Source: Streptomyces sp. NBC_01267
GTDB lineage: Bacteria > Actinomycetota > Actinomycetes > Streptomycetales > Streptomycetaceae
Assembly (NCBI RefSeq): GCF_036241575.1
Contig: NZ_CP108455.1
Span: 5,211,501 to 5,275,500, forward strand
Direction: 5' to 3'
Length of the DNA: 64,000 nucleotides
Below the pieces are notes generated by a model. It made no database searches, was not told the origin of the DNA, and worked only from the letters and a program-made list of their open reading frames with translations. Positions 50,012-57,985 of this stretch are shown here, piece after piece. Within the stretch, counting starts at the first letter, position 1. Each line of letters opens with the position of its first letter. Made by a program: the position numbers and the translations under genes.

Positions 50012-51186
50012 GCAGGCCCGGTCCCACCGAACAGCCGCCAGGACCCGCCCCGGACGGTCCGCGCCCGCCCGCGGGGGCCGACGCCTGGGACGAGCGTTCC
50101 GAAGCCGTGCTCGCCGAGGCCGCGTCCGGACTCGCGGCCCCGCCCTTACGGAAGGGCGCGCGAGGCTCCGCCGACCCCGTACGGGCCCTGATGCACCGCC
50201 ACCGCGAGCTGTGCGAACGGGCCGTCGACCCGCTGGAGATCGCCGCCGGACTCGAAGCGCACGGCATCACCGACCGCACCGCGGCCCGGTTCCGGCACCG
50301 GGACGTCTTCGCGCTCGCCGACGAGCTGTACGCCCGCGTACCCCGCAGCGCGGAAGCCGGGCACCCGGTGGACGAACCCGCCGCTGCCCATGAAGTCGCC
50401 CCGCACGCACCCTTGTTCGGGCTGCTGCCCGGCGGTTGCGCGGTCGCCACGGCCGTCGGGATCCCGCTGGTCCACGGCGGTGGACGGCTCGCGGTCGCCG
50501 CCGCGGGCGCGCTCGTCACCGGCGCAGCCCTCCTCCTCACCCTGCGCCGGGGCCCGTTGCGGGCCGAGGGGCGTGCGGTGCCCGGCGCGCGCGGTTACGT
50601 CTGCTGGCTGCTCGGCTACGCGCTCTGCGGCGACGGCCTGCTGGACCAGTTGCTGCGCGGCGGCCCCGACGGGACCTGGCCACTGGCCGCCGCACCGCTG
50701 GCCGCCGCACCGCTGGTCGGCCTGGCGCTGGCCGTGGCGCCCGCCGTCTGGTGTGCCCGGCTCCTCTCGCTGCTGGCCCGGCGCGGACTGGCCGCGAGCC
50801 GGGGCACGGCCGAATTCGCGGCGCGGGCCAGACCGCTCGTCGTCGCCGTCGCCGTGCTGTACGCGGCGGCGCCCGCGCTCCTGCTGTCCGTCCGGGGATT
50901 CACCCCCGGAGCCGCCGCCCTCGCCGTTCTGCTCTTCCTCGCCAGGCTGCTCACCGTCCACGGCTTCCCCGGCGGCGCGGCCACCGCCCTGGGGGCCGCC
51001 TGCACCGTCGAGGCCCTCGCCCTGGCATCGGTCCTCGCGGGCCGGCTCCCCGGCTGCCGCTTCCTCGCCGTTCCCGTGGACGCCCTGGGTGTGCCCGCCG
51101 TGTCCGCCCTCGCCTGCGGGGCCGCCGCCCTCGCGCTGCTGGTGCACGCCACCGGCGCGCTCTCCCGCGCCTCGGCGCACACCTAG
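50008..51186 (+). CDS. Polytopic membrane protein of the polysaccharide locus
   Basis: A 392-residue protein. Residues 1-125 are cytoplasmic and charged (VRALMHRHRELCERAVDPLE, FRHRDVFALADELYARVPRS). The rest is hydrophobic with about nine to ten helices, such as GRLAVAAAGALVTGAALLLT and LVGLALAVAPAVWCARLLSL. I cannot recognise a family. PelG, the MATE-like partner of PelF, is also polytopic, but I see no PelG motif. The ATG overlaps the preceding frame. A transport or membrane-anchoring role for the glycosyltransferase is inferred from context only. Confidence 0.8.
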   Translation: MSRPGPTEQPPGPAPDGPRPPAGADAWDERSEAVLAEAASGLAAPPLRKGARGSADPVRALMHRHRELCERAVDPLEIAAGLEAHGITDRTAARFRHRDVFALADELYARVPRSAEAGHPVDEPAAAHEVAPHAPLFGLLPGGCAVATAVGIPLVHGGGRLAVAAAGALVTGAALLLTLRRGPLRAEGRAVPGARGYVCWLLGYALCGDGLLDQLLRGGPDGTWPLAAAPLAAAPLVGLALAVAPAVWCARLLSLLARRGLAASRGTAEFAARARPLVVAVAVLYAAAPALLLSVRGFTPGAAALAVLLFLARLLTVHGFPGGAATALGAACTVEALALASVLAGRLPGCRFLAVPVDALGVPAVSALACGAAALALLVHATGALSRASAHT

Positions 51187-51262
51187 CGCGCGCCCCGAGA
51201 CCTCCCGCGGAGCCGACGTCGCGGGCCATTCACCCCGTAACACCCCTGAAGGAGAACGCAAC

Positions 51263-51319
51263 ATGAGCCCCGAACCCACAGCCCCGGCATGTCGGTATCG
51301 AGAGGTGGCCGCGCGATGA
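51263..51319 (+). CDS. 18-residue leader ORF coupled to the epimerase gene
   Basis: ATG 51263 has a strong GAAGGAG eight bases upstream and encodes MSPEPTAPACRYREVAAR. Its TGA overlaps the epimerase ATG as ATGA. It is too short for domain assignment. The strong ribosome site and exact overlap suggest it is translated and couples the downstream gene. It may be a coupling device rather than a functional peptide. Confidence 0.5.
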   Translation: MSPEPTAPACRYREVAAR

Positions 51320-52278
51320 GGGTGCTGCTGCTCGGAGCCAACGGGTACCTCGGCCGCTACGTGGCCGACCGCCTGCTCGCCGACCCCGCCGTGCATCTCA
51401 CGGCCCTCGGACGCGGCGACGACGCCGACGTCCGCTTCGACCTCGCCAGTGGCAGCCCGGGAGCCCTGACCCGCTTCCTGGACGCCGTCCACCCCGGAGT
51501 CGTCATCAACTGCGCCGGAGCCACCCGCGGCGGCGCACGCGATCTGACCCGGCACAACACGGTCGCCGTCGCCACCGTCTGCGAGGCACTGCGCCGCAGC
51601 AGTTGCAGCGCCCGGCTGGTGCAGCTGGGCTGCGGGGCCGAGTACGGGCCCAGCCAGCCGGGCTCGTCCACCGCCGAGGACGCGGTGCCGCGCCCCGGTG
51701 GCCCGTACGGCGTCTCCAAGCTCGCGGCCAGTGAACTGGTGCTCAACTCGGGGCTGGACGCGATCGTCCTGCGGGTCTTCTCGCCGGTCGGTCCCGGCAC
51801 CCCGGCGGGCTCCCCGCTCGGCCGCCTCGCCGAGGCGATGCGCCGGGCGATGCAGGCGGGGGACAACGAGCTGAAGCTCTCCGGGCTCGGCGTCCAGCGC
51901 GACTTCGTCGACGTACGGGACGTGGCGCGCGCCGTCCACGCCGCCTCCCTCTCCGCCGCCCAGGGGGTCGTCAACATCGGTACGGGGCACGCCGTGAAGC
52001 TGCGCGAGGCCGCCGCCGTGCTGGCCAGGGTCGCCGGTTTCGGCGGCACCCTGCACGAACTCGACGGCCCCCAGCACCGGCACGGCGGCCTGGTCGCCCC
52101 GCGCCCCGCCGAGCCGGTCATGGAGCACCTGGCCGCCCCGTCCCCGTACCCCGACGGCTGCGGCAGCTGGCAGCAGGCGGACGTCCGCACCGCCCGCGAC
52201 CGGCTGGGCTGGCGTCCGCGCATCAATCTGGAGGAGTCGCTCGCCGACATCTGGATGGAGGCCGCATGCCGTATCTGA
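51316..52278 (+). CDS. NAD-dependent sugar epimerase/dehydratase
   Basis: A 320-residue extended short-chain dehydrogenase: MRVLLLGANGYLGRYVADRL (GxxGxxG nucleotide loop), VINCAGATRGGARDLTRHNT, active-site YxxxK in GGPYGVSKLAASELVLNSG and DFVDVRDVARAVHAASL. It resembles UDP-hexose 4-epimerases and dTDP-sugar dehydratases, and could supply UDP-GalNAc or UDP-Gal for the PelF-like enzyme (inference). ATG 51316 has GAGAGG eight bases upstream. The stop lies 13 bases inside the spherulin-like gene. Confidence 0.9.
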   Translation: MRVLLLGANGYLGRYVADRLLADPAVHLTALGRGDDADVRFDLASGSPGALTRFLDAVHPGVVINCAGATRGGARDLTRHNTVAVATVCEALRRSSCSARLVQLGCGAEYGPSQPGSSTAEDAVPRPGGPYGVSKLAASELVLNSGLDAIVLRVFSPVGPGTPAGSPLGRLAEAMRRAMQAGDNELKLSGLGVQRDFVDVRDVARAVHAASLSAAQGVVNIGTGHAVKLREAAAVLARVAGFGGTLHELDGPQHRHGGLVAPRPAEPVMEHLAAPSPYPDGCGSWQQADVRTARDRLGWRPRINLEESLADIWMEAACRI

Positions 52279-53024
52279 CCCCCGCCGCGGCGGTCTCGAC
52301 CGGGCTGGGCTTCGGCATTCCCGGCTACGCGCACCCGCTGGTCGCCCCGGTCGAATGGGCCGAACTCACCCGCCCGGGAACCCCGTTGCACTGGGTCGTG
52401 CTCAACGTCGCGCACGGCCCCGGCGCCCGTCCCGACCCGCACTGCCTGGCGGCGGCCGGACGGCTCCGCAACGCCGGGACCCGGGTGCTCGGCCATCTCG
52501 ACATGGCCCACGGGGCGCGGGGCTTCGGCGAACTGCTCGCGGAGGCACACCGGTTCACCGACTGGTACCGGGTCGACGGCTTCTACCTCGACCGGGCCCC
52601 CGTCGACCGCGCCGACCTCCCGGAGACCCGCCGCATCACCGGTGCGCTCGGAGCCCTGCTGGAACCCGGCGGCCATCTGGTGCTCGGCCACGGCAGCCAC
52701 CCGTACCCGGGCTACGCCGAGGCCGCCGACCAGTTGGTCACCTTCAGCGGCCCCTGGACCGACTACCGCTGGTCGCAGGTGGCGGAGTGGACAGCCTCCT
52801 ACGAACCATCACGTTTCGCTCATTTCGTACACGGCGTACCGCGCACGCACCTGGAGGAGGCCGTCCGTATCGCCCGCTGGCAGGGTGCGGGCACGATCTT
52901 CTTCACCGACCGCAGCGACCGGGACGGCTGCGACGGCCTGCCGGGGCAGAGCGACCCGTTCGAGACGCTGCCCGGGTACTGGGACGAAATCGTCTCGCGG
53001 ATCGGACCGGGTGTCTCGGAATGA
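52266..53024 (+). CDS. Spherulation-specific family 4 (spherulin-4, GH135-like) protein
   Basis: A 252-residue TIM-barrel-type protein. The pattern GFGIPGYAHPLVAPVEWAEL, WVVLNVAHGPGARPDPHCLA, VLGHLDMAHGARG, DWYRVDGFYLDRAPV and LVLGHGSHPYPGYAEAADQL fits spherulin-4, whose fungal member Sph3 (GH135) cleaves galactosaminogalactan. The Asp in FYLDR is at the conserved catalytic-acid position. The usual NPG and terminal FE motifs read GHG and FS here, so activity may be altered. There is no signal peptide, unlike most secreted hydrolases, so a cytosolic or unconventional role is possible. It overlaps the epimerase gene and is followed by moeZ. Confidence 0.85.
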   Translation: MPYLTPAAAVSTGLGFGIPGYAHPLVAPVEWAELTRPGTPLHWVVLNVAHGPGARPDPHCLAAAGRLRNAGTRVLGHLDMAHGARGFGELLAEAHRFTDWYRVDGFYLDRAPVDRADLPETRRITGALGALLEPGGHLVLGHGSHPYPGYAEAADQLVTFSGPWTDYRWSQVAEWTASYEPSRFAHFVHGVPRTHLEEAVRIARWQGAGTIFFTDRSDRDGCDGLPGQSDPFETLPGYWDEIVSRIGPGVSE

Positions 53025-53087
53025 GAAGGGGCGTGGCAGTGTTACGGAGAGAACAATCGTACGTAGATACCGACCAACGGAGTCCCC

Positions 53088-54266
53088 GTGTCGTTGCCAC
53101 CCCTGGTCGAGCCAGCTGCTGAACTCACCGTCGACGAGGTCCGCAGGTACTCCCGCCACCTGATCATCCCCGACGTCGGGATGGACGGGCAGAAGCGGCT
53201 GAAGAACGCCAAGGTGCTCGCCGTGGGCGCGGGCGGCCTCGGTTCGCCCGCCCTCATGTACCTGGCCGCGGCCGGCGTGGGCACGCTGGGCATCGTGGAG
53301 TTCGACGAGGTCGACGAGTCGAATCTGCAGCGCCAGATCATTCACAGCCAGGCCGACATCGGCCGCTCCAAGGCCCAGTCCGCGAAGGACTCGGTCCTGG
53401 GGATCAACCCGCTGGTGAACGTGGTCCTTCACGAAGAGCGGCTCGAGGCCGAGAACGTGATGGAGATCTTCTCCCAGTACGACCTGATCGTGGACGGCAC
53501 GGACAACTTCGCCACCCGCTACCTGGTCAACGACGCGTGCGTGCTGCTCAACAAGCCGTACGTCTGGGGCTCGATCTACCGCTTCGACGGCCAGGCGTCC
53601 GTCTTCTGGTCGGAGCACGGCCCCTGCTACCGGTGCCTCTACCCGGAGCCCCCGCCCCCCGGCATGGTCCCGTCCTGCGCCGAGGGCGGCGTGCTCGGTG
53701 TGCTCTGCGCGTCGATCGGTTCCATCCAGGTCAACGAGGCCATCAAGCTGCTCGCGGGCATCGGTGAGCCGCTGGTCGGCCGCCTCATGATCTACGACGC
53801 CCTGGAGATGCAGTACCGCCAGGTCAAGGTCCGCAAGGACCCCGACTGCGCGGTCTGCGGCGAGAACCCCACCGTCACCGAACTCATCGACTACGAGGCC
53901 TTCTGCGGCGTCGTGTCCGAGGAGGCCCAGGAGGCGGCGGCCGGTTCGACGATCACTCCCAAGCAGCTCAAGGAGTGGATCGACGCCGACGAGAAGATCG
54001 AGATCATCGACGTCCGCGAGCCGAACGAGTACGAGATCGTCTCGATCCCGGGCGCGAAGTTGATCCCGAAGAACGAGTTCATCATGGGGACCGCGCTGTC
54101 GGACCTCCCGCAGGACAAGAAGATCGTCCTGCACTGCAAGACGGGCGTCCGCTCGGCGGAGGTCCTGGCCGTCCTGAAGTCCGCGGGCTTCGCCGACGCG
54201 GTCCACGTGGGCGGCGGCGTGATCGGCTGGGTCAACCAGATCGAGCCCGAGAAGCCGGTGTACTAG
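53088..54266 (+). CDS. moeZ: Adenylyltransferase/sulfurtransferase MoeZ
   Basis: A 392-residue fusion. The ThiF/E1-like domain has VGAGGLGSPALMYLAAAGVG, LGIVEFDEVDESNLQRQIIH and VDGTDNFATRYLVNDACV, with zinc cysteines in CYRCLYP and CAVCGENP. The C-terminal rhodanese domain (about 285-392) has IIDVREPNEYEIVSIPGAKL and the active loop VLHCKTGVRSAEV. It adenylates and thiocarboxylates ubiquitin-like carriers for molybdopterin, thiamin-type and other sulfur-transfer pathways. GTG 53088 starts 63 bases after the spherulin gene. Its mycobacterial counterpart is Rv3206c. Confidence 0.95.
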   Translation: MSLPPLVEPAAELTVDEVRRYSRHLIIPDVGMDGQKRLKNAKVLAVGAGGLGSPALMYLAAAGVGTLGIVEFDEVDESNLQRQIIHSQADIGRSKAQSAKDSVLGINPLVNVVLHEERLEAENVMEIFSQYDLIVDGTDNFATRYLVNDACVLLNKPYVWGSIYRFDGQASVFWSEHGPCYRCLYPEPPPPGMVPSCAEGGVLGVLCASIGSIQVNEAIKLLAGIGEPLVGRLMIYDALEMQYRQVKVRKDPDCAVCGENPTVTELIDYEAFCGVVSEEAQEAAAGSTITPKQLKEWIDADEKIEIIDVREPNEYEIVSIPGAKLIPKNEFIMGTALSDLPQDKKIVLHCKTGVRSAEVLAVLKSAGFADAVHVGGGVIGWVNQIEPEKPVY

Positions 54267-54279
54267 GAGTTGTCCACCC

Positions 54280-54320
54280 GAAGGGGCCGGTCCGCACGGA
54301 AGGTGCGGGCCGGCCCCTTC
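54280..54320 (+). terminator. Terminator after moeZ
   Basis: GAAGGGGCCGGTCCGCAC (54280-54297) pairs with GTGCGGGCCGGCCCCTTC (54303-54320), one mismatch, around a five-base loop. It sits between convergent moeZ and the flippase-like gene. Confidence 0.8.
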
Positions 54321-54343
54321 GGCGTGTGAACGGCCGCCCCGTG

Positions 54344-54390
54344 CCGGGCGGTTGTCCCGTGACCGGGCGGTTGTTCCGTGAGAGGGCGGC
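54344..54390. repeat. Short tandem repeats GGGCGGTTGTYCCGTGA
   Basis: Two full copies and a diverged third of a 17-base unit lie between the terminator and the convergent gene end. They are probably slippage in non-coding DNA. Confidence 0.5.
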
Positions 54391-54395
54391 CGTCC

Positions 54396-57197
54396 CTACA
54401 ACTCGCCTCGATGGGTCAGGTAGTTGAAGCACAGCCAGCCCGGCAGCACCGGCAGCCAGAAGGTCAGCAGCCGGAAGAGCAGCACCGCCGCGGTCGCCGT
54501 CCCGCGGTCCACCCCGGCGATGATCAGTGCGCCGGTCAGCGCGGTCTCCACCGCGCCGACACCACCGGGGGTCGGCACCGCCGAACCCACCGCGTTGGCG
54601 GTCAGGAAGACCACCGCGATGCTCGCGTAGCTTATGGTCGCGCCGCCGCCGAAGGCCCGCAGTGAAGCGTCCAGGCACATCACGAACGTGCCGGTCAGCA
54701 GCAGCATCCCGCCGATGCCGGTGAGCAGCTTCCGGGGCTGCTGGAGTACGTCGAGCATGCGCGGCACCACACCGGCGAACAGCGAACGCACCCGTGTGAC
54801 GACGAACTTCCGCAGGAACGGCACCGCCGTGACCACCAGGACGAGCACGGCGGCCGTCAGCAGCCCGGCGATCACGGTCCGGGACGGGGTCAGCGAAGGG
54901 GTCTGCTCGGTACCCGTCACATAGCCGAAGATCATCAGCAGCAGGATGTGGCTGCCGAGCCCGAACAGCTGCGAGGCCCCGACACTGGCCACCGCGAGAC
55001 CGGGCCGCACGCCCGCGCGTTGCAGGAAGCGGGTGTTGAGCGCCACACCGCCGACCGCCGCCGGCGCCACCAGTTTCACGAAGGACCCGGCGACCTGCGC
55101 CAGGACCGCCCGGAAGAACGGCACCTTCTCGGGGACGAATCCCGTCAGGCTCATCGCGGCAGCCACGTAACTCACCGCGGAGAACAGCACGGCGGCGGCG
55201 ACCCAGCCCCACTCGGTGTTGCTGAGCAGGTTGTGGTACGGGATGTTCGCCAGCTGCGAGAACAGGAAGTACGCGGCGATCGACCCGGCGATGACGGTGA
55301 GCAGGGTGCGCAGTTTGACCCGTTCCAGCCGGACCGGTTCGGCGTGCGCCTGCGGACGGATCAGCAGCACCTGATGGCGCATCTGCGCGAGCAGATCCTC
55401 CTCGCGCGCCCCGCCCACCGCGTCGTCTATGGCCTCCTTCTCGGCCTTCTTCTCGGCACGGGCGGCCTTGCGGCTGTCGTCCGGCGCCTCGTTGGCCCTG
55501 GCCCTGGCGCGCTTCGCCGCCTCCGACGCCTCGATCACCGCCTCGCGCTCCCGCTGCGCCCGCTCCCGCGCCAGCTGGCGCAGCGTCGCGCGGGAGGACC
55601 GACTCAGCGCCAGCGGCTGGAGCAGCGGGAGACTGTCGGCGACCTTGTCCGGGCCGAGGACCGCGACCGCCGCCGCGACCGAGCGCTCCGCCCCGGCCCG
55701 CAGCCCCAGCGTGGTGAGCAGCTGGGCGATGTCCATGCGCAGCACGATGTCACCGGCCGCGATCTCACCGCCGCGCAGATCGGTGACGATCACCGCGCCC
55801 GCCCGGTCCACCAGGATCGCGTCGCCGACGAGCCGGCGGTGCGCGATACGGCGGGACTGGAGCGCCTGCACCTGGTGCCAGGTGTTCCGCATCAGCTCGT
55901 CGGTGATCTCCTCGTCGGGAAGCGAGTCGAGGGAGCGTCCGCCGGTGTGCTCGTACACCAGCATGACCGCGTCGGGGCCCAGTTCGGAGGTGGCGATCAG
56001 CTTCGGGGCGTTGGCCCCGGCGGCGATGGCCGCGTACGCGAGGAGCGCCTCCTGCTCCAGGGCCTGGCGCAGCGACTGGATGGAGCGGCCGGTGGAGATG
56101 GAGCGCAGGGTGAGGCGGCGCCACACCCGGTAGAAGAAGCCCTGCGCCTGCTGTTCGCGGTCGACCACGGTGACGTCGAGCGGGTCCCCGTCCTTCAGGG
56201 TCACGAAGTAGCGGCGGCCCCGGTCGCCCTGGTCGGCGGAGTCGGGGATGTCCTCGGCGCGCATGGCGGTCTCGGGGGAGAAGCCGACGTGCCGCAGTCC
56301 GGCGAGGAGCTGGCGGCCGGTGGGGCGGACGTTGGGCGAGCCGACGGCGTACAGCGTGCCGTACGCCACGGTCCAGCCGAGCAGGATCGTGAGGATGATC
56401 GAGAAGGGGGTGGTCTGCCCGCCGACCAGTACGGCGAAGGCGTTGACCAGCAGGACGACCCAGAGCGCCACCCGCCAGCGCGGCCTGCGGGCCATGCCGA
56501 CCGCTGTCATGTAGGCGATGACGGGGGCGAGATAGCCGTGCACGGGGTCGGTGAGGGAGCCGTCCGACAGCGAGTGCGTCAGCGCCACGGTGATCGACTT
56601 CGGCGCGGCCTTGGCCACCCAGAGATCGGTGGCGAGCGCCACCCCGTGCGCGAGTACGGCGGCGAGCACGCCGTCCGCGATGCGCAGGCCGTCCCGCTTG
56701 ACCAGCCGCTCGATCGCGAAGGCGACCGGCAGGATCAGTATCGCGATGGACGAGAACAGGCCCGCGAGCTTGATGAGCATGTCGGGCGTCTGGCCGGTGC
56801 CGTGGTTGATGTCCTCGGCGAGACCCGATGTGGTGCCGTGCGCGAAGGCGGCGACGGCGAGGACCAGCGCGATGGCCAGCAGTCCGATGAGCAGACGCAG
56901 CAGATCGGAGGGGCGGTGCACACGGGCGGCGAGCAGTGGTTCGTCGCCGGAGACCCTGTCGATGGGTGCCGCCTCTCCGCAGTCGGTTCCTGTACCGGAC
57001 CCGGTTCCTGTGCCGGGCTCCGTTCCGGCCCCGGACGCTGCTTTCCCACCGGTCTTCCCACCGGTCTTCCCACCGGATCCCGGTTCCGTACCGGAATCCG
57101 GCCCCGTACCGGTTCCGCCGGAGGGCGGCCCGTCGGGTGCGTTTGCCGGTTCCGGCACGCCCGGCCCCTCCGTCGTGTCCTTATGGTCTCGTATCAC
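54396..57197 (-). CDS. Large membrane fusion: integral membrane, kinase-like and flippase-like (LPG-synthase TM) domains
   Basis: A 933-residue protein. Residues 1-80 are disordered with GSGTGTD-type repeats. About 90-300 carry six membrane helices. About 320-600 resemble an ABC1/RIO-type kinase lobe (DAVMLVYEHTGGRSLDSLPD, RIAHRRLVGDAILVD, VIVTDLRGGEIAAGD). The His-Asp catalytic pattern is degenerate (HRRLVGDA instead of HGDLxxxN), suggesting a pseudokinase. A coiled region (about 580-630) precedes a flippase-like LPG-synthase TM domain (about 650-933; GSFVKLVAPAAVGGVALNTR). GTG 57197 has GGTGGAG upstream. It is likely involved in envelope lipid or glycan movement; the cargo is unknown. Confidence 0.85.
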   Translation of the reverse strand: MIRDHKDTTEGPGVPEPANAPDGPPSGGTGTGPDSGTEPGSGGKTGGKTGGKAASGAGTEPGTGTGSGTGTDCGEAAPIDRVSGDEPLLAARVHRPSDLLRLLIGLLAIALVLAVAAFAHGTTSGLAEDINHGTGQTPDMLIKLAGLFSSIAILILPVAFAIERLVKRDGLRIADGVLAAVLAHGVALATDLWVAKAAPKSITVALTHSLSDGSLTDPVHGYLAPVIAYMTAVGMARRPRWRVALWVVLLVNAFAVLVGGQTTPFSIILTILLGWTVAYGTLYAVGSPNVRPTGRQLLAGLRHVGFSPETAMRAEDIPDSADQGDRGRRYFVTLKDGDPLDVTVVDREQQAQGFFYRVWRRLTLRSISTGRSIQSLRQALEQEALLAYAAIAAGANAPKLIATSELGPDAVMLVYEHTGGRSLDSLPDEEITDELMRNTWHQVQALQSRRIAHRRLVGDAILVDRAGAVIVTDLRGGEIAAGDIVLRMDIAQLLTTLGLRAGAERSVAAAVAVLGPDKVADSLPLLQPLALSRSSRATLRQLARERAQREREAVIEASEAAKRARARANEAPDDSRKAARAEKKAEKEAIDDAVGGAREEDLLAQMRHQVLLIRPQAHAEPVRLERVKLRTLLTVIAGSIAAYFLFSQLANIPYHNLLSNTEWGWVAAAVLFSAVSYVAAAMSLTGFVPEKVPFFRAVLAQVAGSFVKLVAPAAVGGVALNTRFLQRAGVRPGLAVASVGASQLFGLGSHILLLMIFGYVTGTEQTPSLTPSRTVIAGLLTAAVLVLVVTAVPFLRKFVVTRVRSLFAGVVPRMLDVLQQPRKLLTGIGGMLLLTGTFVMCLDASLRAFGGGATISYASIAVVFLTANAVGSAVPTPGGVGAVETALTGALIIAGVDRGTATAAVLLFRLLTFWLPVLPGWLCFNYLTHRGEL

Positions 57198-57394
57198 TGC
57201 GCTCCACCTCGGGGTGCTGGGCCCGCGGGCAGAGCCCGGCCGACGGTCCGGCCACCGCCCGGACGATGGTGGCATGTCCGGGCGGCGCAGGCGGGCATCA
57301 GGGCCCCTTTGCCGAAAGCGGGCCGCTCGGTGGGCGGCCCGGAGCAGTGTCGGTGCGGTGGGAGTTTTAGGAGCTGTCGGAGGGCTGGTGCAGT

Positions 57395-57751
57395 ATGGAC
57401 CGGATGAGTGCTGAGCTGCCGGAGTACGCGGAACGGGTGCTCGACGTGGCGGACCGGATCCCGCCCGGCCGCGTCATGACGTACGGAGACATCGCCGAAT
57501 GGCTGGGGGAGGGAGGACCGCGTCAGGTGGGCCGGGTGATGGCCCTCTACGGCGCAGCCGCCCCGTGGTGGCGTGTGGTGCGCGCGGACGGCGCGTTGCT
57601 GCCCGGCCACGAACTGCGGGCGCTGGAGCACTACCGCACGGAGTCCACGCCCCTGAAGGACGCCTCGCGGACCGCACGGGAGGCCGACGGTCATCTGCCC
57701 CGCCTGGACATGCGGCGGGCGCGGTGGGACGGCGGCGGAACTCATGTGTGA
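57395..57751 (+). CDS. Alkyltransferase-like protein (ATL/MGMT fold without acceptor Cys)
   Basis: A 118-residue protein: VLDVADRIPPGRVMTYGDIA, EWLGEGGPRQVGRVMALYGA and PWWRVVRADGALLPGHELRA. Repair MGMTs have PCHRV with the alkyl-accepting Cys; here PWWRV replaces it, the mark of ATL proteins that bind O6-alkylguanine and pass the lesion to nucleotide excision repair. The His/Arg finger pattern RQVGRVMALY is kept. ATG 57395 or ATG 57404 may be used. The counterpart is Rv3204, and adnA/adnB lie just downstream as in mycobacteria. Confidence 0.92.
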   Translation: MDRMSAELPEYAERVLDVADRIPPGRVMTYGDIAEWLGEGGPRQVGRVMALYGAAAPWWRVVRADGALLPGHELRALEHYRTESTPLKDASRTAREADGHLPRLDMRRARWDGGGTHV

Positions 57752-57985
57752 CAGCTTCCGCCATACGGTGGACCCGCGGGTGGTCTGAGACCCGTTCGGA
57801 GTATGCCCCGGGCCGGTGGGCCCGGCCGCTGCGGCGCCGCGCCCCACTGGCGTAGCTTCGGTGCGACACGACGGGCACCGCGGGCACCACGGCCGCGGAC
57901 ACCACTGCCACCGCAGACCCGACCGGCACAGCACCCCGTCCCCCACCCGCACACCTGCACACACTCCCCAGGACCGGCGATCCAC

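Noticed and set aside
50008..51186. Assignment of the polytopic membrane protein as PelG
   Set aside because: Length and helix count are compatible, but no sequence feature that I know of PelG is visible; calling it PelG would rest on context alone.
54948..57407. An 819-codon plus-strand frame opposite the flippase-like gene
   Set aside because: It is antisense to a gene with clear membrane and kinase-like features, has no domain and shows shadow composition.
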